Assembly: GCA_039935415.1 (NCBI GenBank)
Contig: JBDTKH010000053.1
Span: forward strand, 1-44,159
Source: Palsa-870 sp039935415
Lineage (GTDB): Bacteria > Chloroflexota > Dormibacteria > Dormibacterales > Dormibacteraceae
Length of the DNA: 44,159 nucleotides
Direction: 5' to 3'
A program made the position numbers and the translations under genes. The notes below the pieces were generated by a model. The model made no database searches. It was not told where the DNA came from and saw only the letters and a program-made list of their open reading frames with translations. Position 1 is the first letter of the stretch; each line of letters starts with the position of its first letter. Positions 5,986 through 13,567 of this stretch are shown here, in pieces.

Positions 5986-7476
5986 ATGATGGTCAGACAG
6001 GCGGCGGCGCTCGCCTCGATCGCCGTTCTACTGGCGACCGCGTGCACCCGGACGAACACCGGCGCCGGAGCGAGCCCCTCATCGACCCCGTCGTCGGCGA
6101 GCAGCCTCGCCTGGAAAGACTGTGGTGGCGGGCTTCAATGCGCCACCCTCCAGGTGCCGCTCGACTACTCGCATCCCAGCGCGCGCAGCATCGGGCTCGC
6201 CCTGATCCGCAAACCCGTAACCGATGCGGCAAACCGAATCGGGTCGCTGCTGCTCAACTTCGGCGGTCCCGGCGAATCCGGCCTCCAGTTCATGCACGAC
6301 GGCGCCAGCACGTTCAAGAACCTGAACACAAGGTTCGACCTGGTGAGCTTCGACCCGCGCGGCGTCGGACAGAGCGCACCGGTGTCTTGCGTCGATGGTC
6401 CCGCGGAGGACGCCTACCTCGGACTGGACGGAGTGCTGGACGATCCGCAGGAGAAGCAGGCGGCAATCCAGGCCGACAAGGACTTCGCCGCCGGCTGCCA
6501 GGCGCGAAGCGGAGACCTCCTACCGTTCATGGACAGCATGAGCACCGCCAGGGACATGGACATGATTCGCGCCGCAGTGGGCGACTCCAAGCTGACCTAT
6601 CTCGGATTCTCCTACGGGACGTACATCGGCCAGGCCTATGCGCACCTGTTTCCAACCCGAGTGCGCGCGCTCTCGCTGGACGGAGTCGTGGACGCCACCG
6701 TGCCGGCCAACGAGAGCAACCTGTCCCAGGTCGTGGGGTTCGAGCAGAACCTCCAGGCATTCCTGACCGACTGCCGGAAGAATAAAAACGCCGCCAAGCC
6801 CTGCGCGTTTGCGCAGGTGGGCGATCCCGCTGCCAAGCTCACCCAGTTGATGCAGATCCTGGACACGACTCCCATGCAGGTCGGAAGCCGCCAGTTGACG
6901 CGTGCCCTGGCCATGACGGGGGTCCTGCAGGCGCTCTATGACCAGAGCCTGTGGGCGTACCTGGACCAGGCACTCACCGCAGCCGACCGCGGCGACGGAA
7001 GGATCCTCCTGGTGCTGGCCGATTTCTACAACCAGCGCAACGCTGACGGCACCTACGCGAACCTTTTCAACGGGGCATTTCTTTCGACCTACTGCCTGGA
7101 CTGGCCGGTGCCGCAGGACGTCGCCGCATACGACGCTCTCGGCCCCGCGTTTGCGACAGCCTCGCCGCTGTTCGGACCATGGAGCCAGTACTCAAATCTT
7201 CAGTGCGCTTACTGGCCCGTGAAGGCGATCGGCACCAATGCACCGATGACTGTGAGCGGGGCGCCGCCGATCCTCCTGGTCGGAGGCACGGACGACCCGG
7301 CCACGCCGTACGCGGAGTCGCAGTCGGTGAACCGCCAGATCCGGGGCTCGATCCTGCTCACGCGCCAGGGCAACGGGCACACTTCATACCAAACCAGCCT
7401 GTGCGCGCAGGCGGCGGAAGACCTCTACTTGATCGACCTCAAGCTCCCGGCGGCCGGGACCATCTGCTCGAGTTGA
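5986..7476 (+). CDS. Secreted TAP-like alpha/beta-hydrolase lipoprotein (tripeptidyl aminopeptidase type)
   Basis: A 496-residue hydrolase of the SlpD/SlpE-like tripeptidyl-aminopeptidase group. The N-terminus is a lipoprotein signal (hydrophobic AAALASIAVLLATAC, Cys as the acylated residue), so it should be anchored outside the cytoplasmic membrane. FGGPGESG is the oxyanion-hole loop, LGFSYGTYIG holds the nucleophile Ser, GGTDDPATP the acid residue, and GNGHTSY the catalytic His at about residue 462. The C-terminal TAP-like domain contains the acid and the His. The family cleaves short peptides from N-termini or acts on esters and amides. ATGATG gives two adjacent starts, with AAGGAG upstream. 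Substrate unknown. Confidence 0.85.
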   Translation: MMVRQAAALASIAVLLATACTRTNTGAGASPSSTPSSASSLAWKDCGGGLQCATLQVPLDYSHPSARSIGLALIRKPVTDAANRIGSLLLNFGGPGESGLQFMHDGASTFKNLNTRFDLVSFDPRGVGQSAPVSCVDGPAEDAYLGLDGVLDDPQEKQAAIQADKDFAAGCQARSGDLLPFMDSMSTARDMDMIRAAVGDSKLTYLGFSYGTYIGQAYAHLFPTRVRALSLDGVVDATVPANESNLSQVVGFEQNLQAFLTDCRKNKNAAKPCAFAQVGDPAAKLTQLMQILDTTPMQVGSRQLTRALAMTGVLQALYDQSLWAYLDQALTAADRGDGRILLVLADFYNQRNADGTYANLFNGAFLSTYCLDWPVPQDVAAYDALGPAFATASPLFGPWSQYSNLQCAYWPVKAIGTNAPMTVSGAPPILLVGGTDDPATPYAESQSVNRQIRGSILLTRQGNGHTSYQTSLCAQAAEDLYLIDLKLPAAGTICSS

Positions 7477-7486
7477 AAGTCCGGGC

Positions 7487-10078
7487 TTAGCTGGCCTTCG
7501 CGGCCGTGACGGGCTCGGCCTTGTCGAACGTCAGCTCGCCGTCCTTCGCATCGACCACGATCTTCTCCCCCTCCACGAACTTGCCCTCGAGCAGCATCAT
7601 CGCGAGCGGGTCCTGCACCAGGCGCTGAATCGCGCGCTTCAACGGTCGGGCGCCGTAGACAGGGTCCCAGCCTCGCTTCGCCAGCAGCTTGCGCGCCGCG
7701 TCGGTGACGACCAGGCTGACCCGCCGATCCGCGAGGCGGCCTTCGAGCCGCTTCAGCTGGATGTCGACGATTGAGGTGATCTGCTCCTCGGTCAACGCCT
7801 TGAAGACGATCACCTCATCCACGCGGTTCAGGAACTCCGGCCGGAAGTGCTCCCGCAGCACCGCGACCACCTTGTCCCGGACCCGCTCGAAGTCCTGGCC
7901 GGACATCTCCTGAATGATCTGGCCGCCAAGGTTCGACGTCATGATGAGGACGGTGTTGCGGAAGTCGATGGTCCGTCCCTGCCCGTCGGTCAGGCGGCCG
8001 TCGTCAAGGATCTGCAGCAGGACGTTGAACACGTCGGGGTGCGCCTTCTCGATCTCGTCGAAGAGGACCACCGAGTAAGGCCTGCGGCGAACCGCCTCGG
8101 TCAGCTGTCCGCCTTCGTCATATCCGACGTAGCCAGGTGGCGCGCCAAGCATGCGGGCGACGGTGTGCTTCTCCTGGTACTCGGACATGTCGAGCCGGAT
8201 GAGCGCCTGCTCGTCGTCGAAGAGAAACTCGGCCAGCGCGCGTGCCAGCTCGGTCTTGCCGACCCCGGTCGGTCCCAGGAAGATGAATGACCCAACCGGC
8301 CGGTTGGGATCCGCAAGTCCCGAACGCGATCGCCTCACGGCGTTCGCGACAGCCTCGACCGCTTCGTCCTGGCCGATGACGCGGTCGTGCAGGCGCTGCT
8401 CCATCTGGATGAGCTTGGCGACCTCGCCTTCCACGAGCCTCGAGACCGGGATCCTGGTCCACCGGCTGACGATCTCCGCGATGTCCTCCTCGCCGACCTC
8501 CTCCTTCAACAGGGGATGGCCGGCTTGCAGCTCCAGGAGCTTCGCGTTCGCCTGCTCGAGCTGCTTTTCGAGCTCGACAGCCCTTCCGTAGCGGAGCTCG
8601 GCGGCCTTGGCGAATTCCGCCGATCGCTCGGCCCGTTCGGCCTCGGCGCGAACCCCTTCGAGCTGGACCTTGAGCTTGCGGATGCGCTCGATGACCTGCT
8701 TTTCCTGGTCCCATCGCGCCCTCAGGGCGTTGCGGCTCTCGGACAGCTGGGCCAGCTCGCGCTCGATCGCGGCCAAACGCTCCTTGGAGGCCCTGTCGGT
8801 CTCCTTCTTGAGCGCCTGCCGCTCGATCTCGCGCTGGCGGATCTGCCGTTCGAGCTCGTCGAGCTCGGTCGGCAGCGAGTCCATCTCGGTGCGCAGCCTG
8901 GCGGCCGCCTCGTCGATCAGGTCGATCGCTTTGTCAGGCAGGAAGCGGTCGGTGATGTAGCGATGTGACAGCACCGCGGCGGCCACGATTGCTGCGTCCT
9001 TGATGCGCACGCCGTGATGGACCTCGTATCGCTCGCGAAGTCCACGCAGGATGCTGATCGTGTCCTCGACCGTGGGCTCGGAGACCATCACGGGCTGGAA
9101 GCGGCGCTCGAGAGCGGCGTCCTTCTCGATGTGCTTGCGGTACTCGTCGAGCGTGGTCGCACCGATGGCCCGCAGCTCGCCTCGTGCCAGCGCCGGCTTC
9201 AGGAGGTTGGCCGCGTCGATGGCGCCTTCGGCGGCGCCGGCGCCGACGAGCGTGTGCAGCTCGTCGATGAACAGGACGACCTGGCCGTTGGACCCTTCGA
9301 TCTCCTTGAGCACGGCCTTCAGGCGGTCTTCGAACTCGCCGCGGAACTTGGTTCCGGCGACAAGTGCGCCCAGGTCGAGGGCGATGACGCGCTTTCCCTT
9401 GAGGCCCTCGGGGACATCGCCCGACGCGATGCGTTGCGCAAGACCCTCGGCGATGGCTGTCTTGCCGACACCGGGCTCGCCGATGAGGACGGGGTTGTTC
9501 TTGGTGCGCCGCGAGAGGACCTGGATCACGCGCCGGATCTCTTCGTCGCGGCCGATGACCGGGTCGAGCTTGCCCCCCGCCGCGAGCTTGGTCAGGTCGC
9601 GGCCGTACTTCTCGAGCGCTTCGTACTTGGACTCGGGGTTCGGGTCGGTCACGCGTTGGTTACCGCGGATCTGCCGCAGCGCCTGAAGCATCGCGTCATG
9701 CGTCACATCGGCGTCTTTGAGCGTCTTGTGGTCGGCGAGCGCGAGCAGCATGTGTTCCGTCGAGAGGTACTCGTCCTTCAGGCGGTCCGCCTCTTTTTCG
9801 GCTTGCTCGAGGATTTTGTTCAGCGCCGGGCTCAGATAGGGCTGGCCACCGCCACTGACCTTCGGGAAGCGCGCCACGGCCGAGGCGAGGGCAGGTTCGA
9901 GGGCCTGCACCGATGCTCCGGCGCGCTCGAGGAGAGTCCGGGCGACGCCTTCGTCCTCGCGCACGAGGGCAAGTAGAAGGTGCTCCGGTTCAACCGCCTG
10001 CTGGCCGCTCTCACGGGCCAGCTCGGCAGCGTTCTGCAGAGCCTCCTGGGCCTTCTCGGTGAACTTGTCAGTCCGCAT
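7487..10078 (-). CDS. clpB: ATP-dependent disaggregase ClpB (Hsp100)
   Basis: An 863-residue protein, normal ClpB length. The double Clp N-domain spans residues 1-145, AAA+ domain 1 has Walker A GEPGVGKT at 200-207 and Walker B VVLFIDELHTLVGAG, a long coiled-coil M-domain follows (about 400-525, rich in ERELAQLSESRNALRARW-like heptads), and AAA+ domain 2 has Walker A GPTGVGKT and Walker B VVLFDEIEKAHPDVF. There is no IGF/L loop, so it is ClpB rather than ClpA/C and will not feed ClpP. It should extract polypeptides from aggregates together with DnaK. It is transcribed alone, divergent from mutM, with a -10-like TAGCCT 6 nt from the ATG. I see no CIRCE or HAIR element. Confidence 0.97.
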   Translation of the reverse strand: MRTDKFTEKAQEALQNAAELARESGQQAVEPEHLLLALVREDEGVARTLLERAGASVQALEPALASAVARFPKVSGGGQPYLSPALNKILEQAEKEADRLKDEYLSTEHMLLALADHKTLKDADVTHDAMLQALRQIRGNQRVTDPNPESKYEALEKYGRDLTKLAAGGKLDPVIGRDEEIRRVIQVLSRRTKNNPVLIGEPGVGKTAIAEGLAQRIASGDVPEGLKGKRVIALDLGALVAGTKFRGEFEDRLKAVLKEIEGSNGQVVLFIDELHTLVGAGAAEGAIDAANLLKPALARGELRAIGATTLDEYRKHIEKDAALERRFQPVMVSEPTVEDTISILRGLRERYEVHHGVRIKDAAIVAAAVLSHRYITDRFLPDKAIDLIDEAAARLRTEMDSLPTELDELERQIRQREIERQALKKETDRASKERLAAIERELAQLSESRNALRARWDQEKQVIERIRKLKVQLEGVRAEAERAERSAEFAKAAELRYGRAVELEKQLEQANAKLLELQAGHPLLKEEVGEEDIAEIVSRWTRIPVSRLVEGEVAKLIQMEQRLHDRVIGQDEAVEAVANAVRRSRSGLADPNRPVGSFIFLGPTGVGKTELARALAEFLFDDEQALIRLDMSEYQEKHTVARMLGAPPGYVGYDEGGQLTEAVRRRPYSVVLFDEIEKAHPDVFNVLLQILDDGRLTDGQGRTIDFRNTVLIMTSNLGGQIIQEMSGQDFERVRDKVVAVLREHFRPEFLNRVDEVIVFKALTEEQITSIVDIQLKRLEGRLADRRVSLVVTDAARKLLAKRGWDPVYGARPLKRAIQRLVQDPLAMMLLEGKFVEGEKIVVDAKDGELTFDKAEPVTAAKAS

Positions 10079-10084
10079 TTATTG

Positions 10085-10090
10085 AGGCTA
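10085..10090 (-). promoter_or_regulatory. Candidate -10 hexamer (TAGCCT) of a leaderless clpB transcript
   Basis: TAGCCT lies 6 nt before the clpB ATG and no Shine-Dalgarno sequence is present. It fits the TANNNT pattern of leaderless starts. No convincing -35 is visible. Confidence 0.4.
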
Positions 10091-10123
10091 CCCCCAGCCC
10101 TCAGGGCCCAAACCGAGAGCCCG

Positions 10124-10129
10124 TATCTT
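10124..10129 (+). promoter_or_regulatory. Candidate -10 hexamer (TATCTT) of a leaderless mutM transcript
   Basis: TATCTT lies 6 nt before the mutM ATG at 10136, again without a Shine-Dalgarno sequence. The clpB and mutM promoters would be back to back within 57 bp. Confidence 0.4.
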
Positions 10130-10135
10130 GACGGC

Positions 10136-10963
10136 ATGCCAGAGCTTCCCGAGCTGGAGGCGGTGCGGATCCGCCTCGAACCCCGCCTGAAGGGCAAACT
10201 TATCACGGCCACGACGGTCAACCCGAAGAAGGCTCACCTGCTCCGCTACCCGGTCGACAACTTCGCCCTCGAGTTGCCGGCACGGCGGATAACGTCGGTC
10301 TCGCGGAAGGGCAAGCACATGGTTTTCGGCACCGAGCTCGGTGGCGGCGGATCCCCTCGATGGCTGGTCATCAACCCGATGTTGGGCGGGCGTTTCCAGG
10401 TGGCTGCGGCGGATGCGCCGGTTCCGGCGACGGAGGTCTTTACGATCCGGGTCGAAGGCAAGCAGGAGCTGCGCTACCTCGACTTCCGAGACATGGGACG
10501 AATCTACTGGGTCGCGGACCGCGACCAGGAGGTGCCCGGCTGGCGCGAGCTGGGCTCGGAGGCGGACTCGGTACGAGAGATGGGCTTCGAGGTGTTCCGC
10601 AAGCGGCTGCGCCGCTTTCGCGACGAGCTCAAGGACCTGCTCCGAAACCAGGAGTTCCTGGCGGGGATCGGCAACGCGTACTCGGACGAGATCCTTTTCG
10701 AAGCGCGGCTGCTGCCGCTGCGGCGACGAGCATCGCTGAAGCCCGCCGAGGAGGTGGCGCTGTTCGAGGCCATCCCGCTGGTCCTGTCGCGGGCGGTCGA
10801 AGCGATCCTGGCGAACCCGAACTACGACGAGTCGAAGCAGGACCGATCGTTCATGGCCGTCCACATGAAAGGCGGGCAGACGTGCCCCCGATGCGGGCAC
10901 CGGATCAGCCAGCTCGGTTCGAACCGGGAGCCCTTGAACTTTTGCCGGGGCTGCCAGCTCTAA
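10136..10963 (+). CDS. mutM: Fpg/Nei-family DNA glycosylase (formamidopyrimidine-DNA glycosylase)
   Basis: A 275-residue base-excision repair enzyme. The ATG at 10136 is chosen because it gives the obligatory N-terminus MPELPELE, where Pro2 is the Schiff-base nucleophile and Glu3 the acid. SRKGKHMVF near residue 60 supplies the conserved Lys. NQEFLAGIGNAYSDEILFEA is the helix-two-turn-helix. A zinc finger CPRCGH...CRGCQL closes the protein with the four Cys in place. The family removes oxidised purines such as 8-oxoguanine and then nicks the abasic site. The very short tail after the last Cys is normal. Whether it is strictly Fpg or a Nei-like paralogue cannot be settled here. Confidence 0.9.
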   Translation: MPELPELEAVRIRLEPRLKGKLITATTVNPKKAHLLRYPVDNFALELPARRITSVSRKGKHMVFGTELGGGGSPRWLVINPMLGGRFQVAAADAPVPATEVFTIRVEGKQELRYLDFRDMGRIYWVADRDQEVPGWRELGSEADSVREMGFEVFRKRLRRFRDELKDLLRNQEFLAGIGNAYSDEILFEARLLPLRRRASLKPAEEVALFEAIPLVLSRAVEAILANPNYDESKQDRSFMAVHMKGGQTCPRCGHRISQLGSNREPLNFCRGCQL

Positions 10964-11045
10964 AAAGGCAGACTCCTGCGGGGTTCCTCCCTCCTCGGAG
11001 CCGGTCCCTCCCCCGCCGGCCAACCGAGCTCAGCGTACGAAGGCC

Positions 11046-11065
11046 GTCAACCCAGCCTGTTAAGA
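11046..11065. repeat. 20-bp intergenic motif, copy 1
   Basis: GTCAAYCCAGCCTGTWAAGA, here overlapping the DUF2277 stop codon. It matches 26389-26408 beyond the argB stop at 18 of 20 positions. The two copies lie at gene 3' ends in the same orientation. Probably the conserved edge of a dispersed intergenic repeat. Confidence 0.45.
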
Positions 11066-11275
11066 CCGGCCGGCCAGGTTCCCCGCGATCGTCTCGAGCA
11101 GCCGCTGCGAGGACAGCGCGATCTCGTCGACCGCTCCCTCGAACGCCGCCTGGTGGCGGCTCGACGGCTCCCGAAACCCGCTCACCTTGCGCACGAACTG
11201 GCGCGCGGCGGCGCGGATCTCCTTATCCGTGGCGACGACATCCGAGTGGCGCAACGTCTTGATGCTCCGGCACAT
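11060..11275 (-). CDS. DUF2277 family protein
   Basis: A 71-residue protein with the DUF2277 signature. MCRSIKTLR at the N-terminus carries a conserved Cys and an Arg-rich stretch, ATDKEIRAAARQFVRKVSGF is the first helical segment, and HQAAFEGAVDEIALSSQRLL the second. The family consists of small helical proteins of about 70-90 residues common in Actinobacteria and related phyla. No function is established. The next gene upstream, the 227-residue membrane protein, ends 21 nt before its ATG on the same strand, so the two could be co-transcribed. The 96 bp between its stop and mutM hold only short GC-rich repeats. Confidence 0.8.
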   Translation of the reverse strand: MCRSIKTLRHSDVVATDKEIRAAARQFVRKVSGFREPSSRHQAAFEGAVDEIALSSQRLLETIAGNLAGRS

Positions 11276-11296
11276 GCGACAACCATACCGAGCCGA

Positions 11297-11980
11297 TCAG
11301 CTGCCCCGGTGGGGCGGCAGTTCAGGCAGGTCGGACGGCGCGAGCCGGGTGGGGTCGAGACCGGCCCGCTGGAGCATCGCGTTCGCCAGCCGGTCGTACC
11401 TCCGCTCGGCGATGTCGCCCACCGGGTCCGCGCTGGCCGACATGAGCTGTCGAAAGCTCAACGTCGAGACGGCGCGGTACGCCAGCACCGCGCGAGCCTG
11501 GTCCGCCCTTCCCGTAATCGAAGCGATGCGCACGAACGCCAGCGCGGCGCCCGTCTCCCGCATGTCGCGCCATCGCCACCCGGCGTACGGCAGCAGCACA
11601 AGGAGGATCGGGGGAAGCGCAACGAGCAGGGCCATCACAACAGCGAAATGGAAGATCGCGTCGTGGATGTTGTGTCCCGCGGAAACCAGCGGGTCCCCCG
11701 AGTACTTCTTCAGGTTGTCGGCAGTGTCGAGGAGGAACTGAGTCAGGAGGGGAATCCCCCCAGGCACCGCATGCCTGAAGGACGCGATCCATCCGTTGAA
11801 GGTGACCCCCGTGCTGGCGATCCCGTCCGCGATCGCCTCCAGCCCCATGATGGTCTGGTAGATCAACCAGCCCAGGTACGCCCACACGATCGTCCAGGCG
11901 ACGGTCACGGTATCTGCCAGCACGCGAAGGAACGCGGGCCAGCCCCGATCCGGATAGACCTTGATCATCACGCGGACCAT
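11297..11980 (-). CDS. Two-segment membrane protein of unknown function
   Basis: A 227-residue protein I do not recognise. It has two long hydrophobic stretches (about residues 15-45, including AWTIVWAYLGWLIYQTIMGL, and about 105-135, FHFAVVMALLVALPPILLVL). A roughly 55-residue amphipathic segment separates them and may lie outside the membrane. The C-terminal 90 residues are soluble, Ala/Arg-rich and probably helical. The hairpin-like topology resembles small integral proteins with an extracytoplasmic loop, but no motif gives a function. The ATG at 11980 and another at 11968 lack a clear ribosome-binding site. Neighbours are the SIMPL protein upstream and DUF2277 downstream on the same strand. 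Confidence 0.65.
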   Translation of the reverse strand: MVRVMIKVYPDRGWPAFLRVLADTVTVAWTIVWAYLGWLIYQTIMGLEAIADGIASTGVTFNGWIASFRHAVPGGIPLLTQFLLDTADNLKKYSGDPLVSAGHNIHDAIFHFAVVMALLVALPPILLVLLPYAGWRWRDMRETGAALAFVRIASITGRADQARAVLAYRAVSTLSFRQLMSASADPVGDIAERRYDRLANAMLQRAGLDPTRLAPSDLPELPPHRGS

Positions 11981-12078
11981 AAGTCACTTGGGATGAAACT
12001 GGGCCACGCAGGTCGGCTGGAGCCTGGTGCTGATCGGCGCCGGCGCGATCACGCTGTTCACCGCCACGTAAGCGTTCA

Positions 12079-12124
12079 CCTCCCCACCCGTATGGGAGGT
12101 CGGCGCGTTAGCGCCGGGTGGGGG
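12079..12124. repeat. Dispersed palindromic repeat, intergenic copy
   Basis: This 46-bp segment holds two adjacent hairpins: CCTCCC/GGGAGG, then GGCGC/GCGCC, followed by GGGTGGGGG. It aligns without gaps to 28819-28864 inside argC at 36 of 46 positions, and most differences fall in the loops. Here it lies between the SIMPL gene and the membrane-protein gene. Confidence 0.65.
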
Positions 12125-12153
12125 TGGTGGGCACGGGCGGGGCGACGGAGCTC

Positions 12154-12903
12154 TCACCCAATTGAGTAATCCACTTCGACGGTGACGGCGATGCTCAGCT
12201 CGCCGACCGGGAGCTGCGTCGCCGCGGGCGTCGCCGCCCGGATGTCGTAGCCGGCCGACGTGTAACCCGACATCGTCAGGTCGCTGACGAGGATCACCTG
12301 GCCCAGCCTGACACCCGCGGCAGCGGCCATGGCCTGCGCCCGCGACCGAGCGTCCGCGATGGCGAGCGTTCGGGCTTCGGCCCTGGCCGCCTTCGGGTCG
12401 GCGAGTCCAAAGCTCACGCTGACCTGGGTCGCGCCGCCTTCCTGCACCAATGCGTCCAGCGTCTTGCCAATCGTGTCGACGCTGTGCCACTTCAGCTGGA
12501 GCTGCTCGGAGGCGCGGTATCCGGCGATGGTCTGCTCGCCAGACGTGTAGTACGGCGCGACCGAATATCCCGATGTGTTGATGTCCCGGTCGGCGATGCC
12601 GAGCGCCTGCGCCCTGGCGATCAGCCTGGCGGCCTTGTTCGCGAGGTCGCTCTGCGCGGCCGCCGCGGTGGGCTGCTGCGAGTCCACGCCGGCGTAAACG
12701 AAAGCGATGTCGGGTTTCTTGGAGACCGTCGCATCGCCGCTGGTGAGGATCCCCGGCTCAACGGTCGTGGTCGACGCGGACGCGGCGGGCGCGCCCAGGA
12801 GGACGGCCGGCCGCTCGGCGCCCACGACGACCAGCGCGATGGCGAGCGAGCACGCAACCGCGGCGGCAACGGAGATCAGGACGACGCGGAGCGTTTGGGG
12901 CAT
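12154..12903 (-). CDS. SIMPL (DUF541) domain-containing exported protein
   Basis: A 249-residue protein with an N-terminal hydrophobic segment (VVLISVAAAVACSLAIALVV) serving as signal peptide or anchor. A SIMPL/DUF541 domain covers about residues 50-249. Typical SIMPL features are GDATVSKKPDIAFVYAGVDS, the long helix with AAAAQSDLANKAARLIARAQ, DINTSGYSVAPYYTSG, and the closing ARSRAQAMAAAAGVRLGQVI with VEVDYSIG. Family members (for example periplasmic YggE/BP26) form ring-like or trimeric assemblies outside the membrane and are linked to oxidative stress or cell-surface roles, without a defined reaction. AGGAGG lies 8 nt upstream of the ATG. Divergent from the SHOCT gene by 160 bp, which contain three ATCGAC repeats. 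Confidence 0.85.
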   Translation of the reverse strand: MPQTLRVVLISVAAAVACSLAIALVVVGAERPAVLLGAPAASASTTTVEPGILTSGDATVSKKPDIAFVYAGVDSQQPTAAAAQSDLANKAARLIARAQALGIADRDINTSGYSVAPYYTSGEQTIAGYRASEQLQLKWHSVDTIGKTLDALVQEGGATQVSVSFGLADPKAARAEARTLAIADARSRAQAMAAAAGVRLGQVILVSDLTMSGYTSAGYDIRAATPAATQLPVGELSIAVTVEVDYSIG

Positions 12904-13063
12904 TTGCGAATCCTCCTTGCAACCGAAACGCCCGGCGCGCAGGCAGGTAACGAGCCCCCGTGGGCAGACTCTCAGGCGAATTTGAGGCGGCTCACAGGCG
13001 CTGGATCGACAATCGACATAAGATCACGAATCGACCGAACGACATCCAGGAGGTGCGCGCAAC

Positions 13064-13342
13064 GTGAACTACTACGGTAATGCGGGCATGGGCTTCGCCG
13101 GACTCTTCGCCATGCTCGCGGTCCTGCTTCTTGTCGCCGGAGTTGTGGTCATGGTCATCTGGTTGATCAGGGCGTCTGGGGGACCAGCCTCAGGCGGCCA
13201 ATCTGGATCACGCCCGCCAGGGTCGCCCAATCCGCCTGAATCTCCGCTCGATATCCTGGCCCGTCGATTCGCGTCCGGCGAGATCAGCGCCGAGGACTAT
13301 CAGAAGGCTCGCGACCTGCTCAGAGAAAGCCCCAAACCGTGA
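13064..13342 (+). CDS. SHOCT-domain small membrane protein
   Basis: A 92-residue protein: a Gly-rich N-terminus, one transmembrane segment (FAMLAVLLLVAGVVVMVIWL, about residues 15-36), a Pro/Gly/Ser linker, and a C-terminal SHOCT motif (PLDILARRFASGEISAEDYQ, then KARDLL). SHOCT domains are short C-terminal modules of membrane or oligomeric proteins, thought to mediate oligomerisation or binding. The start is GTG at 13064, supported by AGGAGGTG 8 nt upstream. Its stop overlaps the GTG of the next small gene by 4 nt (GTGA), so the two are co-translated. Confidence 0.82.
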   Translation: MNYYGNAGMGFAGLFAMLAVLLLVAGVVVMVIWLIRASGGPASGGQSGSRPPGSPNPPESPLDILARRFASGEISAEDYQKARDLLRESPKP

Positions 13343-13566
13343 GGCAGCGCACCCTCGGCGTCTTTGCGGCGCTGCTTCTGGCGGGCGGCGTGGTGTTCGG
13401 TGTCGGAGCGGTAATCGCCGCGTCCAGGGCCCAGCCTCCGGGGCCGAACGCGCAGGCTTTGCCGCTTCATCGACAACCGATTCATCGAGGCCACTTCTTC
13501 GGGCCGGGCTTCCAGCAGCCGCCTGGGCGACCTGGGATTCCCGGCAGCCGGCGTCCCGGTATCTAG
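13339..13566 (+). CDS. Small secreted Pro/Gly/His-rich hypothetical protein
   Basis: A 75-residue protein starting at GTG and overlapping the SHOCT gene by 4 nt. The first 28 residues form a signal peptide or anchor (TLGVFAALLLAGGVVFGVGA). The remainder is low-complexity and rich in Pro, Gly, Arg and His (HRQPIHRGHFFGPGFQQPPG), resembling small exported proteins of unknown role that follow SHOCT genes. No catalytic motif is visible. The clustered His residues could bind metal, but that is a guess. It ends 1 bp before the convergent stop of the DUF4173-like gene. Confidence 0.55.
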   Translation: MRQRTLGVFAALLLAGGVVFGVGAVIAASRAQPPGPNAQALPLHRQPIHRGHFFGPGFQQPPGRPGIPGSRRPGI

Positions 13567-13567
13567 C

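Noticed and set aside
8387..9976. Long plus-strand frames opposite clpB
   Set aside because: Leu/Asp/Gly-rich antisense shadows caused by the third-position GC bias of clpB.
10079..10135. CIRCE or HAIR heat-shock operator at clpB
   Set aside because: Neither the CIRCE inverted repeat nor the HspR CTTGAGT/ACTCAAG pair is present in the 57-bp spacer.
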